From Aeromicrobium wangtongii (GTDB lineage Bacteria; Actinomycetota; Actinomycetes; Propionibacteriales; Nocardioidaceae): a stretch of DNA of 64,000 nucleotides. The stretch is taken from positions 1,240,001 to 1,304,000 of the forward strand of contig NZ_CP102173.1 of assembly GCF_024584515.1 (NCBI RefSeq). Direction: 5' to 3'. The position numbers were made by a program, and so were the translations under genes. Shown here piece after piece: positions 1 through 7,586 of this stretch. A model generated the notes under the pieces. It searched no databases, was not told the DNA's origin, and was given only the letters and a program-made list of their open reading frames with translations. Each line of letters begins with the position of its first letter. Position 1 is the stretch's first letter.

Positions 1-107
1 GGACGGTTGCCGGCAGTGCGTGAGCTGTGGATGAGACCTTCGCGCTCGTAGAAGTGAAGCGTCGAGACCGTCACCCCGGTGCGCGCGGCGACCTGTCCGG
101 GCGTCAT
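1..107 (-). CDS. soxR: SoxR-like MerR-family redox regulator, N-terminal part (runs off window)
   Basis: The minus-strand frame from the ATG at 107 reads [20 protein letters not shown] followed by [15 protein letters not shown]. This is the N-terminal winged-helix signature of MerR proteins, closest to SoxR (compare GQLSARSGAAVSALHFYE in Streptomyces SoxR, from memory). The C-terminal half, with the CxxC-type iron-sulfur cysteines that would prove SoxR, lies outside the window. The start is uncertain: the ATG at 107 has no Shine-Dalgarno sequence, while an AAGGAGG lies further upstream in front of a non-standard ATC codon. SoxR proteins sense redox-cycling compounds through a [2Fe-2S] cluster and activate promoters with long spacers. 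Such a promoter lies immediately upstream in the divergent region, facing the questin-oxidase-like gene. Confidence 0.75.
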   Translation of the reverse strand, partial: MTPGQVAARTGVTVSTLHFYEREGLIHSSRTAGNR

Positions 108-153
108 GACATGCAGTCGAGTTCTCTTGTGCGGCTCGATGCTGATCGCCTCC

Positions 154-184
154 TTGACCTCAACGCTTGTTGAGGTTGTCTGAT
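154..184 (+). promoter_or_regulatory. SoxR-type promoter with 18-bp dyad in a 19-bp spacer
   Basis: A -35-like TTGACC (154-159) and a -10-like TCTGAT (179-184) are separated by 19 bp, the long spacing typical of MerR/SoxR-activated promoters. The spacer region holds the perfect palindrome CCTCAACGCTTGTTGAGG (158-175), very close to the classical SoxR box (CCTCAA...TTGAGG). The expected transcription start, about 7 nt after the -10, falls on the ATG at 191, so the downstream mRNA may be leaderless. The site also lies upstream of the soxR-like gene and could autoregulate it. Confidence 0.75.
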
Positions 185-190
185 CGTGTC

Positions 191-1207
191 ATGACCTTTG
201 AAGTCCTCGATGAGGCGTACACCCGGCTGCGGTCCACCGGACCGGAGTTCGATGACTGGCTCAGCAACCACGGGCCCATGGCAGCAGAGGCGCTGGCCCG
301 GCATAGACATGAAGACGAGATCCCTGGGTGGCTCGACGGCTACAGCAAGCGTCTTGAGGCCGCACCGCGACCGTCTGTGATGATCGATGACTGGCGCGCG
401 GCGCTGGGCGACGCACGTCGTCTGGGCGACTGGCTGGGTTGGTTCGACAACGAGCTCCGGGACCAGCCGTGGACCCAGGTGTTGCAGACCTGGTGGCCTC
501 GCCTCCTGCCCGGCATCGCTGCCGGCGCGACTCACGGAGTCATTCGCGTCGGTCACGCGGTACGCGTACTGCGGGAGGAGGGCGACACCGCGGCGCGAGT
601 CTCGGAACTTGGCCACGGGCTGGGGTACTGGGCCGCACGATGGCAACCGGTACCTGCTGCCGCCTCGCCCGGTGGCCACCTGGATGCCGCATCCGCGGTC
701 GCATCTATCCCGGCGATCCCTCATCAGGTCGGAGGGATCCAGTCGCGGTTCGCGCAGCTGGACCGAACCGATGGATGGCCGCAGGCCCAGCGCGCTCTGG
801 CCAGCTCACCGGACTGGGAGGCACTGCTTCGCGACGTGGTGAACGCCGCGGTGAGGCGCTATGTGACCCATGCGCACCGCGAACCCGTGATGCTCGTCCA
901 TGCTGCGACCGCACCGAACGCGGTCCTACGCACTCTTCCCTCACTAACGGATGAGCTGTGGGCACCCAGCGCCGCAGCGGCCTGGTCGGCGTCCGCCGCA
1001 ATTCATGCTGCCTACGCCTCCACGGCGAGCGCGCCACCGGCCCGGCCTGCAGCGACCGCGGCAGACGCCTTCGACAGAGCCGCTCAACACGGCGACGAAC
1101 ATGTCATCAAGCTCGCCGACACGGCACTGGACACCTACGCCTGGACGGGAGACCCCCAAGCGCTCGCTGCGGTCGAGACGGCGGCAAACCTCGTCGACCC
1201 ACCATGA
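191..1207 (+). CDS. Questin oxidase-like (DUF4243) family protein
   Basis: This 338-aa protein begins MTFEVLDEAYTRLRSTGPEF and carries the family hallmark LSNHGPMAAEAL near residue 30. It also has the conserved stretches WWPRLLPGIAAGATHGVIR and ELGHGLGYWAARW, the latter with conserved His and Trp residues. Fungal questin oxidase opens an anthraquinone ring in a Baeyer-Villiger-like reaction. Bacterial members are mostly uncharacterised, so the substrate here is unknown. The ATG at 191 is preferred over the upstream TTG at 167 because it coincides with the predicted start of transcription of the SoxR-type promoter. Control by a quinone/redox sensor fits a role in modifying quinone-like compounds, but that is inference. 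Confidence 0.8.
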   Translation: MTFEVLDEAYTRLRSTGPEFDDWLSNHGPMAAEALARHRHEDEIPGWLDGYSKRLEAAPRPSVMIDDWRAALGDARRLGDWLGWFDNELRDQPWTQVLQTWWPRLLPGIAAGATHGVIRVGHAVRVLREEGDTAARVSELGHGLGYWAARWQPVPAAASPGGHLDAASAVASIPAIPHQVGGIQSRFAQLDRTDGWPQAQRALASSPDWEALLRDVVNAAVRRYVTHAHREPVMLVHAATAPNAVLRTLPSLTDELWAPSAAAAWSASAAIHAAYASTASAPPARPAATAADAFDRAAQHGDEHVIKLADTALDTYAWTGDPQALAAVETAANLVDPP

Positions 1208-1285
1208 GACCTCGCGGGACACATGGCCGGGCGAACATCCCGGGTTGCCTGTCCCGCGTTGCGGACCTGAGATGCTGGTTCAGTG

Positions 1286-1714
1286 ATGGCATCGTCAGCG
1301 CAGGACGCGTACGAGGTCTTAGTGGAAGATTTTCTGAGTCCCGCCTTGAGGGATCGCGATTTCAAAGGTTCCAGCGGGATCTACGAACTTCCCTCCGCCT
1401 CCCACTGGAAACGTCTAAGCCTTCAGAAATCGCTATACAACGACCGCGATGAGATCGCGTTTGCGGCGAACTTACTTGTCGTTCGGCGTGACCTCTGGGA
1501 TGAGATGCGAGCGCGAGAGTCCATGCAACATTCTGTGCCGCGACCAGGCACGCTGTACAACGACCCGGTTGAATTCATGAGGCTGGCGCCGGCTGACGAT
1601 TCTGATCACTGGTGGCAGGTGTCGCCTCGTACGGACGCAGCGAGTCTCGCCAAGGATTTCATGGACCTTCTCGATCGATTTGGCATTCCCTGGTTGGACG
1701 CGAAGTCGGCCTAG
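1286..1714 (+). CDS. DUF4304-like hypothetical protein
   Basis: This 142-aa protein could start at the ATG at 1286 or at the GTG immediately before it (1283). Its layout resembles DUF4304 proteins: an N-terminal stretch (FLSPALRDRDFKGSSGIYEL), a core reading WKRLSLQKSLYNDRDEIAFA with a following NLLVVRRDLWDEM, then a Trp-rich HWWQVSPRTD and a helical end. The function of that family is not known, and the match is from memory of the general pattern. Codon use is less GC-biased than in the housekeeping genes further right, which fits an accessory region that appears to begin about here. Confidence 0.55.
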   Translation: MASSAQDAYEVLVEDFLSPALRDRDFKGSSGIYELPSASHWKRLSLQKSLYNDRDEIAFAANLLVVRRDLWDEMRARESMQHSVPRPGTLYNDPVEFMRLAPADDSDHWWQVSPRTDAASLAKDFMDLLDRFGIPWLDAKSA

Positions 1715-1959
1715 CGACATAACTAGGTGTTAGGAAGTTGGCTCTACTCGCGCCGCGGCAGATAGGCGCAGGTAAGACGCAGTCCGAACACGGATCGGAC
1801 GGAGCGAGCCCGTCGATGTGCGCGAAACGGAACAACCCGCGCACGGCATGCATCCTCTGACCCGAAGCGCAGCACGGCGTTCTTTCGAGAATGTCTGTCC
1901 CTATCTCTAGTGTCACCGATACCGCCGCTCGGTGGCGCCCACTAGATGAGGAGCACTCC

Positions 1960-2115
1960 ATGAAGGTTTCTAGCTACCACTCCAGCAACAAGTCCGATCC
2001 AGACGTCTATCACGATCACGACAACTGCCGGACAGGCCAGCAAATCCCGTCATACAACAAGTTGAGCGGTACCGGCGGCTTCCCGCGCTGCAAGCAGTGC
2101 ATCGACAAGGGTTGA
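1960..2115 (+). CDS. Small conserved-looking His/Cys protein, unknown function
   Basis: This is a 51-aa ORF starting MKVSSYHSSNKSDPDVYHDH and ending GGFPRCKQCIDKG. A GAGGAG ribosome-binding site (1948-1953) sits 6 nt before the ATG, which is why this internal start is preferred over a 74-aa extension. The spacing of HDHDNC and a C-terminal CKQC suggests a small zinc-binding knuckle (H..H..C...CxxC). The pattern 'SSNKSDPDVYH..NC..G..I' is familiar from small proteins in accessory regions, but no function is known. It stands alone, with more than 240 bp on each side. Confidence 0.6.
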   Translation: MKVSSYHSSNKSDPDVYHDHDNCRTGQQIPSYNKLSGTGGFPRCKQCIDKG

Positions 2116-2449
2116 TGTAAGACATCGGCCTTGCTGCTCGGCAGTGAGACCGCCTACGGACCAGAAGGTCAACGGCACGCGCCCATGTGCAGTCCGGACG
2201 CGACAGCGCAACCGAGTTTGGGCGAATGCGGGGGGAAGAACAGTGGATACATGTAGATGCCGCCCGTAGCGAACCGCCAGCTAGCGCATACGCGGGGGTA
2301 TGACGCGCTTCTCCACATTCAAGAGAAGAGCCGCCATTAGAGCCTGATATCGCAACGCAGTCGGAGGCGGCTGTCCGCCTCATCAACATGCTCAACACAG
2401 AACGGCGCGTCGCCCACCCAGATCTGCTGGCACCCTTGAAACTCGTCCT
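2116..2449. other. Non-coding stretch, no gene recognised
   Basis: No convincing ORF, tRNA or known RNA was seen. It contains one copy of the 15-bp repeat CGCGGGGGTATGACG (2291-2305), which recurs downstream of the next gene. It presumably also holds the promoter of the 2450 gene, though no clear -35/-10 pair could be assigned. Confidence 0.5.
2291..2305 (+). repeat. 15-bp direct repeat, copy 1
   Basis: CGCGGGGGTATGACG, identical to 3539-3553. The two copies bracket the single membrane-protein gene at 2450-3481. Confidence 0.7.
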
Positions 2450-3481
2450 GTGTCTGAATACTTCGATGTTTCGCCGTCCGTTCGCGCGCAGGTTCTTGAA
2501 GCACGGGCTCGAGTGAGGTCCGCGAACCAGACCATAGATAACTTGCTCCGAACCGACGCTCTAGATCCGTCGTTGATCAGCGCGATCCAAGCAATTGCTG
2601 AAGCACTTCGCTTCATCGGTGAGCACGCCCCGCACATAGTTAATGAAGACTCGGGAATCACCGACCGCATTGATTTCCTATATGCGCTTGATCAATCGTC
2701 GATTGATCAATACGCGGAACACACAGAAGACCTTCTGACAGTGCTCAACTTCATCGCGTCCTTCCCTGACGATCTCGACGACCTCGCTGACGCCGTCGAG
2801 GAATTGCTTAAACGCGTCGTCGGATTCCTCCGGGAACTGTTGGGCCAGGAGTCGCCGATGAACTCAGACCTATGGGTCGGAGTTGAGAGCCAATACACCA
2901 ACTCGGCTGCAGTACTCAACTCTTTCGCCCTTTGGCGCAGTTCAGTACAGGCGTCGAAGCGTGCTGAGAGTGCCGCCGAAGCCGCAGCAGAGTCCGCTGG
3001 AGAGACGGCTCAAACTTCTCTCGCATCCGAATTCGAGTCGCTACGGGATGCTGAGAAGAGGATTGCGAACTGGTTTCGACGGTCTACCATCGGGCTCCTG
3101 CTTGCTACGCTAGGTTTCGCCGCGTACATAGCTTTCGGAGAGCATGATCGGGCAGCAGCTGAAGCCGCGCAAAAGCTCGCCCTGGCGGTGCCTGCTGTTT
3201 TGCTCGCCGCATACCTCGGCCGAGAGGCAAGCGCGCATCGGCGTACTGCCCACTGGGCCACTGTGATGGTTGCGCAGTTGAGGTCAATCCGGGCGTACTC
3301 TGCGGAACTCTCCCCGCAGGGCCGCGACGAGCTGAAATTGCGCTTCGGATTTCGAGTCTTTTTAGACGCGCCCGCGTTGGGTGGCGCGGATGAAGGCGCT
3401 AGCCCATCCAACAGGGACTTGGGGGTAGTCCAAGTTATTCGTGAGGCAAGTGAGGCTGCGCGCCCGACCAGGGGAGTTTGA
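2450..3481 (+). CDS. Two-helix membrane protein with long helical N-terminal region
   Basis: This 343-aa protein starts at a GTG (2450); no better start is visible upstream in frame. Residues 1-200 are predicted soluble and helical, including an Ala/Glu-rich coiled-coil-like segment (SKRAESAAEAAAESAGETA). Two hydrophobic segments follow near residues 212-230 (STIGLLLATLGFAAYIAF) and 243-262 (AAQKLALAVPAVLLAAYLG). A basic C-terminal tail then ends the protein. The family is not recognised. The gene converges on the ABC-3C-type operon and is bracketed by exact 15-bp repeats, which suggests it arrived as a separate cassette. It could be a membrane effector of an unknown conflict system, but nothing in the sequence proves that. 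Confidence 0.65.
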   Translation: MSEYFDVSPSVRAQVLEARARVRSANQTIDNLLRTDALDPSLISAIQAIAEALRFIGEHAPHIVNEDSGITDRIDFLYALDQSSIDQYAEHTEDLLTVLNFIASFPDDLDDLADAVEELLKRVVGFLRELLGQESPMNSDLWVGVESQYTNSAAVLNSFALWRSSVQASKRAESAAEAAAESAGETAQTSLASEFESLRDAEKRIANWFRRSTIGLLLATLGFAAYIAFGEHDRAAAEAAQKLALAVPAVLLAAYLGREASAHRRTAHWATVMVAQLRSIRAYSAELSPQGRDELKLRFGFRVFLDAPALGGADEGASPSNRDLGVVQVIREASEAARPTRGV

Positions 3482-3490
3482 ATCGCACCG

Positions 3491-3546
3491 CCCCCGCGGG
3501 CACGAGCGAAAGCCCGTCCTGATTGCTCGCCGGGCACCCGCGGGGG
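3491..3546. terminator. Bidirectional stem-loop between convergent genes
   Basis: CCCCCGCGGG (3491-3500) pairs perfectly with CCCGCGGGGG (3537-3546), and an inner CGAGC/GCTCG pair extends the hairpin. It lies between the stop of the 2450 gene and the stop of the minus-strand ATPase gene. Confidence 0.65.
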
Positions 3547-3553
3547 TATGACG
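3539..3553 (+). repeat. 15-bp direct repeat, copy 2
   Basis: CGCGGGGGTATGACG, identical to 2291-2305. It overlaps the right arm of the terminator hairpin. Confidence 0.7.
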
Positions 3554-3562
3554 TAGGTCGCG

Positions 3563-5530
3563 CTAGGCCTTCCGCTGGTACTCGTCCCGAGTTGGCCAGT
3601 CACTCGGGATCAGTGCGACACCATTCCGCCAGTTATCAACGACGGCATCCTGAAACCAATCATCCGCCAGGTTTGCGTGATCGCAAACAATGACTTGCAG
3701 CTCCCCTGAGAGGGTCTCGACGACGTCGCGAAGCAGCTCAAACTGTCGGCGCACAGCAGCCCAGTCGGCATCTTCATCCTCTGCGGCGTCGACCACCTCT
3801 TCGGGGAAGAACGCCTGGGTTGGCTGGTCCAACATCAAGAACCGCGGCGTCGGACGGTCGTGGGTAACCAACCAGTGATGAAGCGCAAGGTGCGTGGCTA
3901 AGTGATATCCAACCCAGTTTTCCGCGCTCCCCATCCGTGCCAGTGGCACACGACCCCCGGGGCGGACGTATGACACTGTCAGCTCCGCGGGGTCGAGGCG
4001 CGCCGGGAACTCCGACCCTTCTAGTTGAAGGGCACGCGCGTAGAGGGTGATGAGTTCTCCGACCCCGTCCATCGTTCGCTTCATATTCTCAGTTGGGTCG
4101 TCAGCCTCGAAGAGTTCTTCGAGGCGGGCGAGCTGGCCACGGACCCGACGTTCGGCGGAACGCAACTCCTCCAAGCCGCCCTCGACCTGAACTCCGCGTT
4201 CTAGTTCTTGACTCACACGTCCCTGAAGGAATGCGATCTGCTCGCGCTGCGCCCTACCGTTTGCAAGCTCTTGGTTCTGGACGGCTGCCGCATTCAGATC
4301 GGCAGCGTTCTCGCGTAGCGATTCTCGAAGTCTGTCTCGGGATTCACCAAGTGACTCAATTAGAGATTCACGCCGTGCTTGCGACCCTCGTGAAGCCACG
4401 AGCCTGCCGTCCAGATCCACCAGCAACTGCTGCAGCGATTGGACAGACTCGTCGGGGTGTGGAAGTTCCTGCTCGCATAGAGGGCAAGAACTGGCAGGGC
4501 CGTCCTCGCTCACCCGCCGCGGAAGTAGGACATTGATCGCACTCAGTCGATCTCTCTGAATCGCAAGTTCGGACGTTGCGTCTGAATGCTCCGCTTCAAG
4601 TCGCCGCATCAGGCCGATCTGGTCATCAAGTTCTTGAAGTCGGCGCCGCAGAACGGTGCCCTCGTCGAGCAACTCCGCTTGCCGCGCCCCGGCTTCGCTC
4701 GTGGTGTCGCTGTCCTGTGTCACCCGATACGCGCGGATTCGTTCCAGAAGCAATCGAGCTTGGCTCGGGTCGGTGATTGTCTCGTCCTGGCTATCGAGCA
4801 CGCCGAGGGAGACAGCAGATCGCAGGATCTGAAAAGTGCGGTCGCCTTGTTGCCCAAGGTCGGCTTCGGTCGTCCTCAGCTCCAACTGGATACGCTGGAG
4901 GCTGCGTCGCGCTTGAAGCAGTTGCCTTTGGATTGCCGACTGCTCGGGTGTGGATGCGCCCAAGAAGTAGGGCAGGACGCCGCGAATCGTTGGTCTGATG
5001 TCTGGCTCGTTCTGCCGATGAAACAGCACAGCTCGGTTCGCGATCTCATTCTGATTCTGAAAACTGAAGAAGATTGCTTGTTTGCTGGAGACCTCGAACG
5101 GATTCCGCAGGCTTCCCTGCTCTGGCTCGACCGTGAATCGATCAATACCGAGATGCTCGGTCAGCACGTCCTTCACGACTTCCGTATCCGCGTTTACCTC
5201 AAGGCCCTCGCTGGTCGCCGGCGCGACGAGGGTGCGGTCTCCGAGAACCACCACTGCACGATTCGTCGTTGCGGACTCGGGGTTCGGCCGCAGGATTAGA
5301 ACGCGCTTGTCCGCAAATTGGAGGAGGGTTGTGTACCAAGCAGCCTTATCGCTGATAACACCAGTAGGAATCGTCACTGTGTCTCGACCGAGACAGAACT
5401 CCACGATGTCCAGGAGGGCTGACTTTCCCGTCTTGGACTTACCCGTGAGGATGTTCAGGCCGCCCGGTTTGAAGTCGACGTTTCTGAGTTGGCCGTGGTG
5501 TCCGTAGACCCCGACTGAAACGATATGCAT
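3563..5530 (-). CDS. DUF3732 zinc-hook ABC ATPase of an ABC-3C-type conflict system
   Basis: This 655-aa protein starts MHIVSVGVYGHHGQLRNVDF and has a Walker A motif GKSKTGKS at residues 30-37. A long coiled-coil middle is interrupted by a CPLC zinc hook (about residue 350). A Walker B-like LMLDQPTQAF near residue 555 (DQ in place of the usual DE) and a later CDHANL (H-loop) complete the ATPase head. This is the Rad50/SMC-like layout of DUF3732 proteins, the ATPase of predicted three-component ABC (ABC-3C) systems. The ATG follows the stop of the middle-component gene directly (TAAATG), so translation is probably coupled. It should energise or license the nuclease-like protein at the head of the operon. 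Confidence 0.85.
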   Translation of the reverse strand: MHIVSVGVYGHHGQLRNVDFKPGGLNILTGKSKTGKSALLDIVEFCLGRDTVTIPTGVISDKAAWYTTLLQFADKRVLILRPNPESATTNRAVVVLGDRTLVAPATSEGLEVNADTEVVKDVLTEHLGIDRFTVEPEQGSLRNPFEVSSKQAIFFSFQNQNEIANRAVLFHRQNEPDIRPTIRGVLPYFLGASTPEQSAIQRQLLQARRSLQRIQLELRTTEADLGQQGDRTFQILRSAVSLGVLDSQDETITDPSQARLLLERIRAYRVTQDSDTTSEAGARQAELLDEGTVLRRRLQELDDQIGLMRRLEAEHSDATSELAIQRDRLSAINVLLPRRVSEDGPASSCPLCEQELPHPDESVQSLQQLLVDLDGRLVASRGSQARRESLIESLGESRDRLRESLRENAADLNAAAVQNQELANGRAQREQIAFLQGRVSQELERGVQVEGGLEELRSAERRVRGQLARLEELFEADDPTENMKRTMDGVGELITLYARALQLEGSEFPARLDPAELTVSYVRPGGRVPLARMGSAENWVGYHLATHLALHHWLVTHDRPTPRFLMLDQPTQAFFPEEVVDAAEDEDADWAAVRRQFELLRDVVETLSGELQVIVCDHANLADDWFQDAVVDNWRNGVALIPSDWPTRDEYQRKA

Positions 5531-6034
5531 TTAGCCTCCGATGCCGAGGAGATTGAAAGCCGTGATGACGTCAGTCGCGCGAAACCAACGGCCGACTACT
5601 CTGGCTGCTCTGACTGTGTTGACCAGTTCGTCCGGCCAAGACTGAGGATTAGGATTCTTGGGTCGGTTCCCGGCAAAAATGTCTGTGCCGCTGAGATTGA
5701 GCCTGCCAGTGCGCATGCCGAAGCGAATCGCCCGCCGTGTGGCTGGCGCAAGGGTTGCCACTCGGATGTCGAGGCCCTGAGAGAGGACTGGGTTACGAAC
5801 GGCCCATGCTGCGAGCGTGACGTTGGGCGACCTAGGAAGGGAATCGCGAGTGGGCGGATGCAAGACCAGCGGAAGGATGACGAAGCACGCGGGCCAGGAC
5901 AGGCCAGTGCCGCTGTCTTGCTCCTTTGCCCATGCGGCGTTCACGATCAGCTCTGCAGTGAACGCTTCGTTGAAAAGCGCAACCGCCTCGGGGGCTCGCC
6001 TACCTGATAGGGGCGCTAGGTCATGCTGTGACAT
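5531..6034 (-). CDS. ABC-3C-type system middle component
   Basis: This 167-aa protein starts MSQHDLAPLSGRRAPEAVAL at the ATG at 6034. A longer frame to 6082 is possible but overlaps the upstream gene further. The sequence contains LFNEAFTAELIVNAAW and WPACFVILPLVLHPPTR, then a helical body ending TDVITAFNLLGIGG. This matches the usual pattern of the 'three component ABC system middle component' (NEAF at the start, xxxP-LVLHP-TR, C-terminal AFxxLGIGG). The family is thought to bridge the ATPase and the effector. The 14-bp overlap with the gene upstream and the 0-bp junction with the ATPase show a tight operon. Confidence 0.85.
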   Translation of the reverse strand: MSQHDLAPLSGRRAPEAVALFNEAFTAELIVNAAWAKEQDSGTGLSWPACFVILPLVLHPPTRDSLPRSPNVTLAAWAVRNPVLSQGLDIRVATLAPATRRAIRFGMRTGRLNLSGTDIFAGNRPKNPNPQSWPDELVNTVRAARVVGRWFRATDVITAFNLLGIGG

Positions 6035-7202
6035 CGGACAGCAGCCCTTCCAGTTGCGTTTGGAAGTCGGGGTGCCACCCAACCTGATGTCCTAACTCGC
6101 CATCGGCGAGCGCATGGAGCATGCCTCTGTTGAACCAAGGCTCGTCGAACCGATCCCGCAACCTCGAGCGGCATTCACGAGCGACTCGACTGAGGACGTC
6201 CTGACCCACTTTGCCGGGTTCGCGGTCGTCGGTCGCCATGCGTGCCACCTCATCGTCGAATACCTGCTCCCACTCGTCGTGCAACTTAAACGCAAAGCGA
6301 TCGAGTTCCTGCTCGCCGACGAGCTGATATCGAAGCCAGAACGACCTTTGAGTGTAGGCGCGGTGATAGTCACGAATCGCCTTCCATAGCCGCTCGTGAT
6401 CCAGTGCAATCCAGGCGAGCTGATGGACGAAGGTGCGGTCTTGGTAGTCGGCCGTTATCGACTCGTCGAACCGCTGAAGGACGTCCGGATCGACCGGGAG
6501 GCTGTCGGCTCGAAGCTGATCAACGATGTCCGCAACCTGTATGGCGAGATCGGTGCCGGTGATTGCATCAAGACTACGGTCGAGAAGCCGCACAGCAATT
6601 CCTGCCCACCATCCCTTGAGCAGCGCAACGAATGCCTCCTCCTTCCCCGGCGTAATCGCGTATCTGAAGACCTTCACGAGCTCGGAGTCGAGACCGCCGG
6701 CAGATGGGGTGGCGTCGTCGATCACAACCCGGTCGACGAGGGCGAACTTCTGGTCGTCGTCGAGAGTGAGAAAGCGCTTTCGCCACGTCGTCGACGTCGC
6801 GTTTCCTTCCTTGTCTGCTGCCTCGTCCAATAGGTCGATAGCTTGAAGGACGTCCCTGCCAGCGCCGCTTCTCAATAGGGCAAGGTGATCGTCGGTGTGT
6901 TGTGTTGTAACCATGCGAAGTACTGGGTTCTCATCAATGTCGAGATCCATCCACACGTTCAGGCTCCGCCAGAGATCGACGCTGTTCATCGTGACGGTTC
7001 CGGGGCCGATATGATGCTTCACTTGGAGTAGTTCTGTCGGCGACCCGCCATCGCTGAAATCAATGTCATCGAGCATCTCAATCCGCATTTCTACGGTGGG
7101 CTCGGTAGCGCCGCGGCGACCAAGTTCCGCGAGAGCTCGCATGCATTGCTGGAAGTATCCGAGGGCCTGGCCGGCCGCCGAGTGGGTACCGCTGCCTGGC
7201 AC
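6021..7202 (-). CDS. ABC-3C-type effector with restriction-endonuclease-like N-terminus
   Basis: This 393-aa protein is the first gene of the ABC-3C-type operon. The chosen start is the GTG at 7202, 8 nt after a GGAGG. Another GTG at 7211 lies too close to that site. The N-terminus reads AAGQALGYFQQCMRALAEL. It continues with MRIEMLDDIDF and ELLQVKHHIG, the E...D...(E/Q)xK arrangement of PD-(D/E)xK nucleases in Cap4/DUF4297-like proteins, with Gln-Val-Lys at the catalytic lysine. The rest is helical (HDEWEQVFDDEVARMATDD, then a C-terminal RGMLHALADGELGHQVGWHP) and probably contacts the other subunits. Likely activity is DNA cleavage on infection, by family analogy only. Confidence 0.75.
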   Translation of the reverse strand: MPGSGTHSAAGQALGYFQQCMRALAELGRRGATEPTVEMRIEMLDDIDFSDGGSPTELLQVKHHIGPGTVTMNSVDLWRSLNVWMDLDIDENPVLRMVTTQHTDDHLALLRSGAGRDVLQAIDLLDEAADKEGNATSTTWRKRFLTLDDDQKFALVDRVVIDDATPSAGGLDSELVKVFRYAITPGKEEAFVALLKGWWAGIAVRLLDRSLDAITGTDLAIQVADIVDQLRADSLPVDPDVLQRFDESITADYQDRTFVHQLAWIALDHERLWKAIRDYHRAYTQRSFWLRYQLVGEQELDRFAFKLHDEWEQVFDDEVARMATDDREPGKVGQDVLSRVARECRSRLRDRFDEPWFNRGMLHALADGELGHQVGWHPDFQTQLEGLLSDVTA

Positions 7203-7586
7203 CGAGCACACCTCCGAATACGAGCAGGGCGCGGGTCGCGTCCAACTTGTTTGCTGACGCTATAACGAGAACGGTCTGTTCAGTTCCGTTTGAGACAACT
7301 CATATAGGTCGAGCCGAGACCTCGTGTGATGTGCTGGCGCAATGTAAGCGCGTCGATCTGGGCGGAAGGACGCAGTCCTCGCGACGAGACGTTGATGCGC
7401 TCGGGGCATCCGCCGACCGCTTGGAGGGCGACCGTCAAGGCCCGCACCGCAGCCCGCGAATCTGGGCCCGGCTCATTCGCCCCAGACCGGCAGGTGACGT
7501 TCACCTGCCGGAAGGGCTCAGTTCGCCCCGCCGACGGTTCTCCTCGACAGGTTCTCAGTAAACCTTCGATGATTGGACTGAACCTC
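7203..7586. other. Divergent intergenic region between ABC-3C-type operon and alkaline phosphatase gene
   Basis: No gene is supported here. It contains a -10-like TTATAG on the minus strand (7260-7265) that could serve the ABC-3C-type operon. It also holds a perfect 11-bp inverted repeat close to the phosphatase gene, listed separately. Confidence 0.5.
7487..7511. promoter_or_regulatory. Perfect inverted repeat upstream of alkaline phosphatase gene
   Basis: CCGGCAGGTGA (7487-7497), a 3-nt loop (CGT) and TCACCTGCCGG (7501-7511) form a perfect dyad about 75 bp before the phosphatase start. The right side contains GTTCACCTGCC, which resembles one actinobacterial PhoP (PHO box) unit. A second weak unit, GTTCGCCCCGC, starts 22 bp later (7521). 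It could be an operator or a hairpin. Confidence 0.45.

Noticed and set aside
7269-7281. GAACGGTCTGTTC as a possible LexA box near the ABC-3C-type operon
   Set aside because: Spacing between GAAC and GTTC is 5 nt; the SOS box needs 4.
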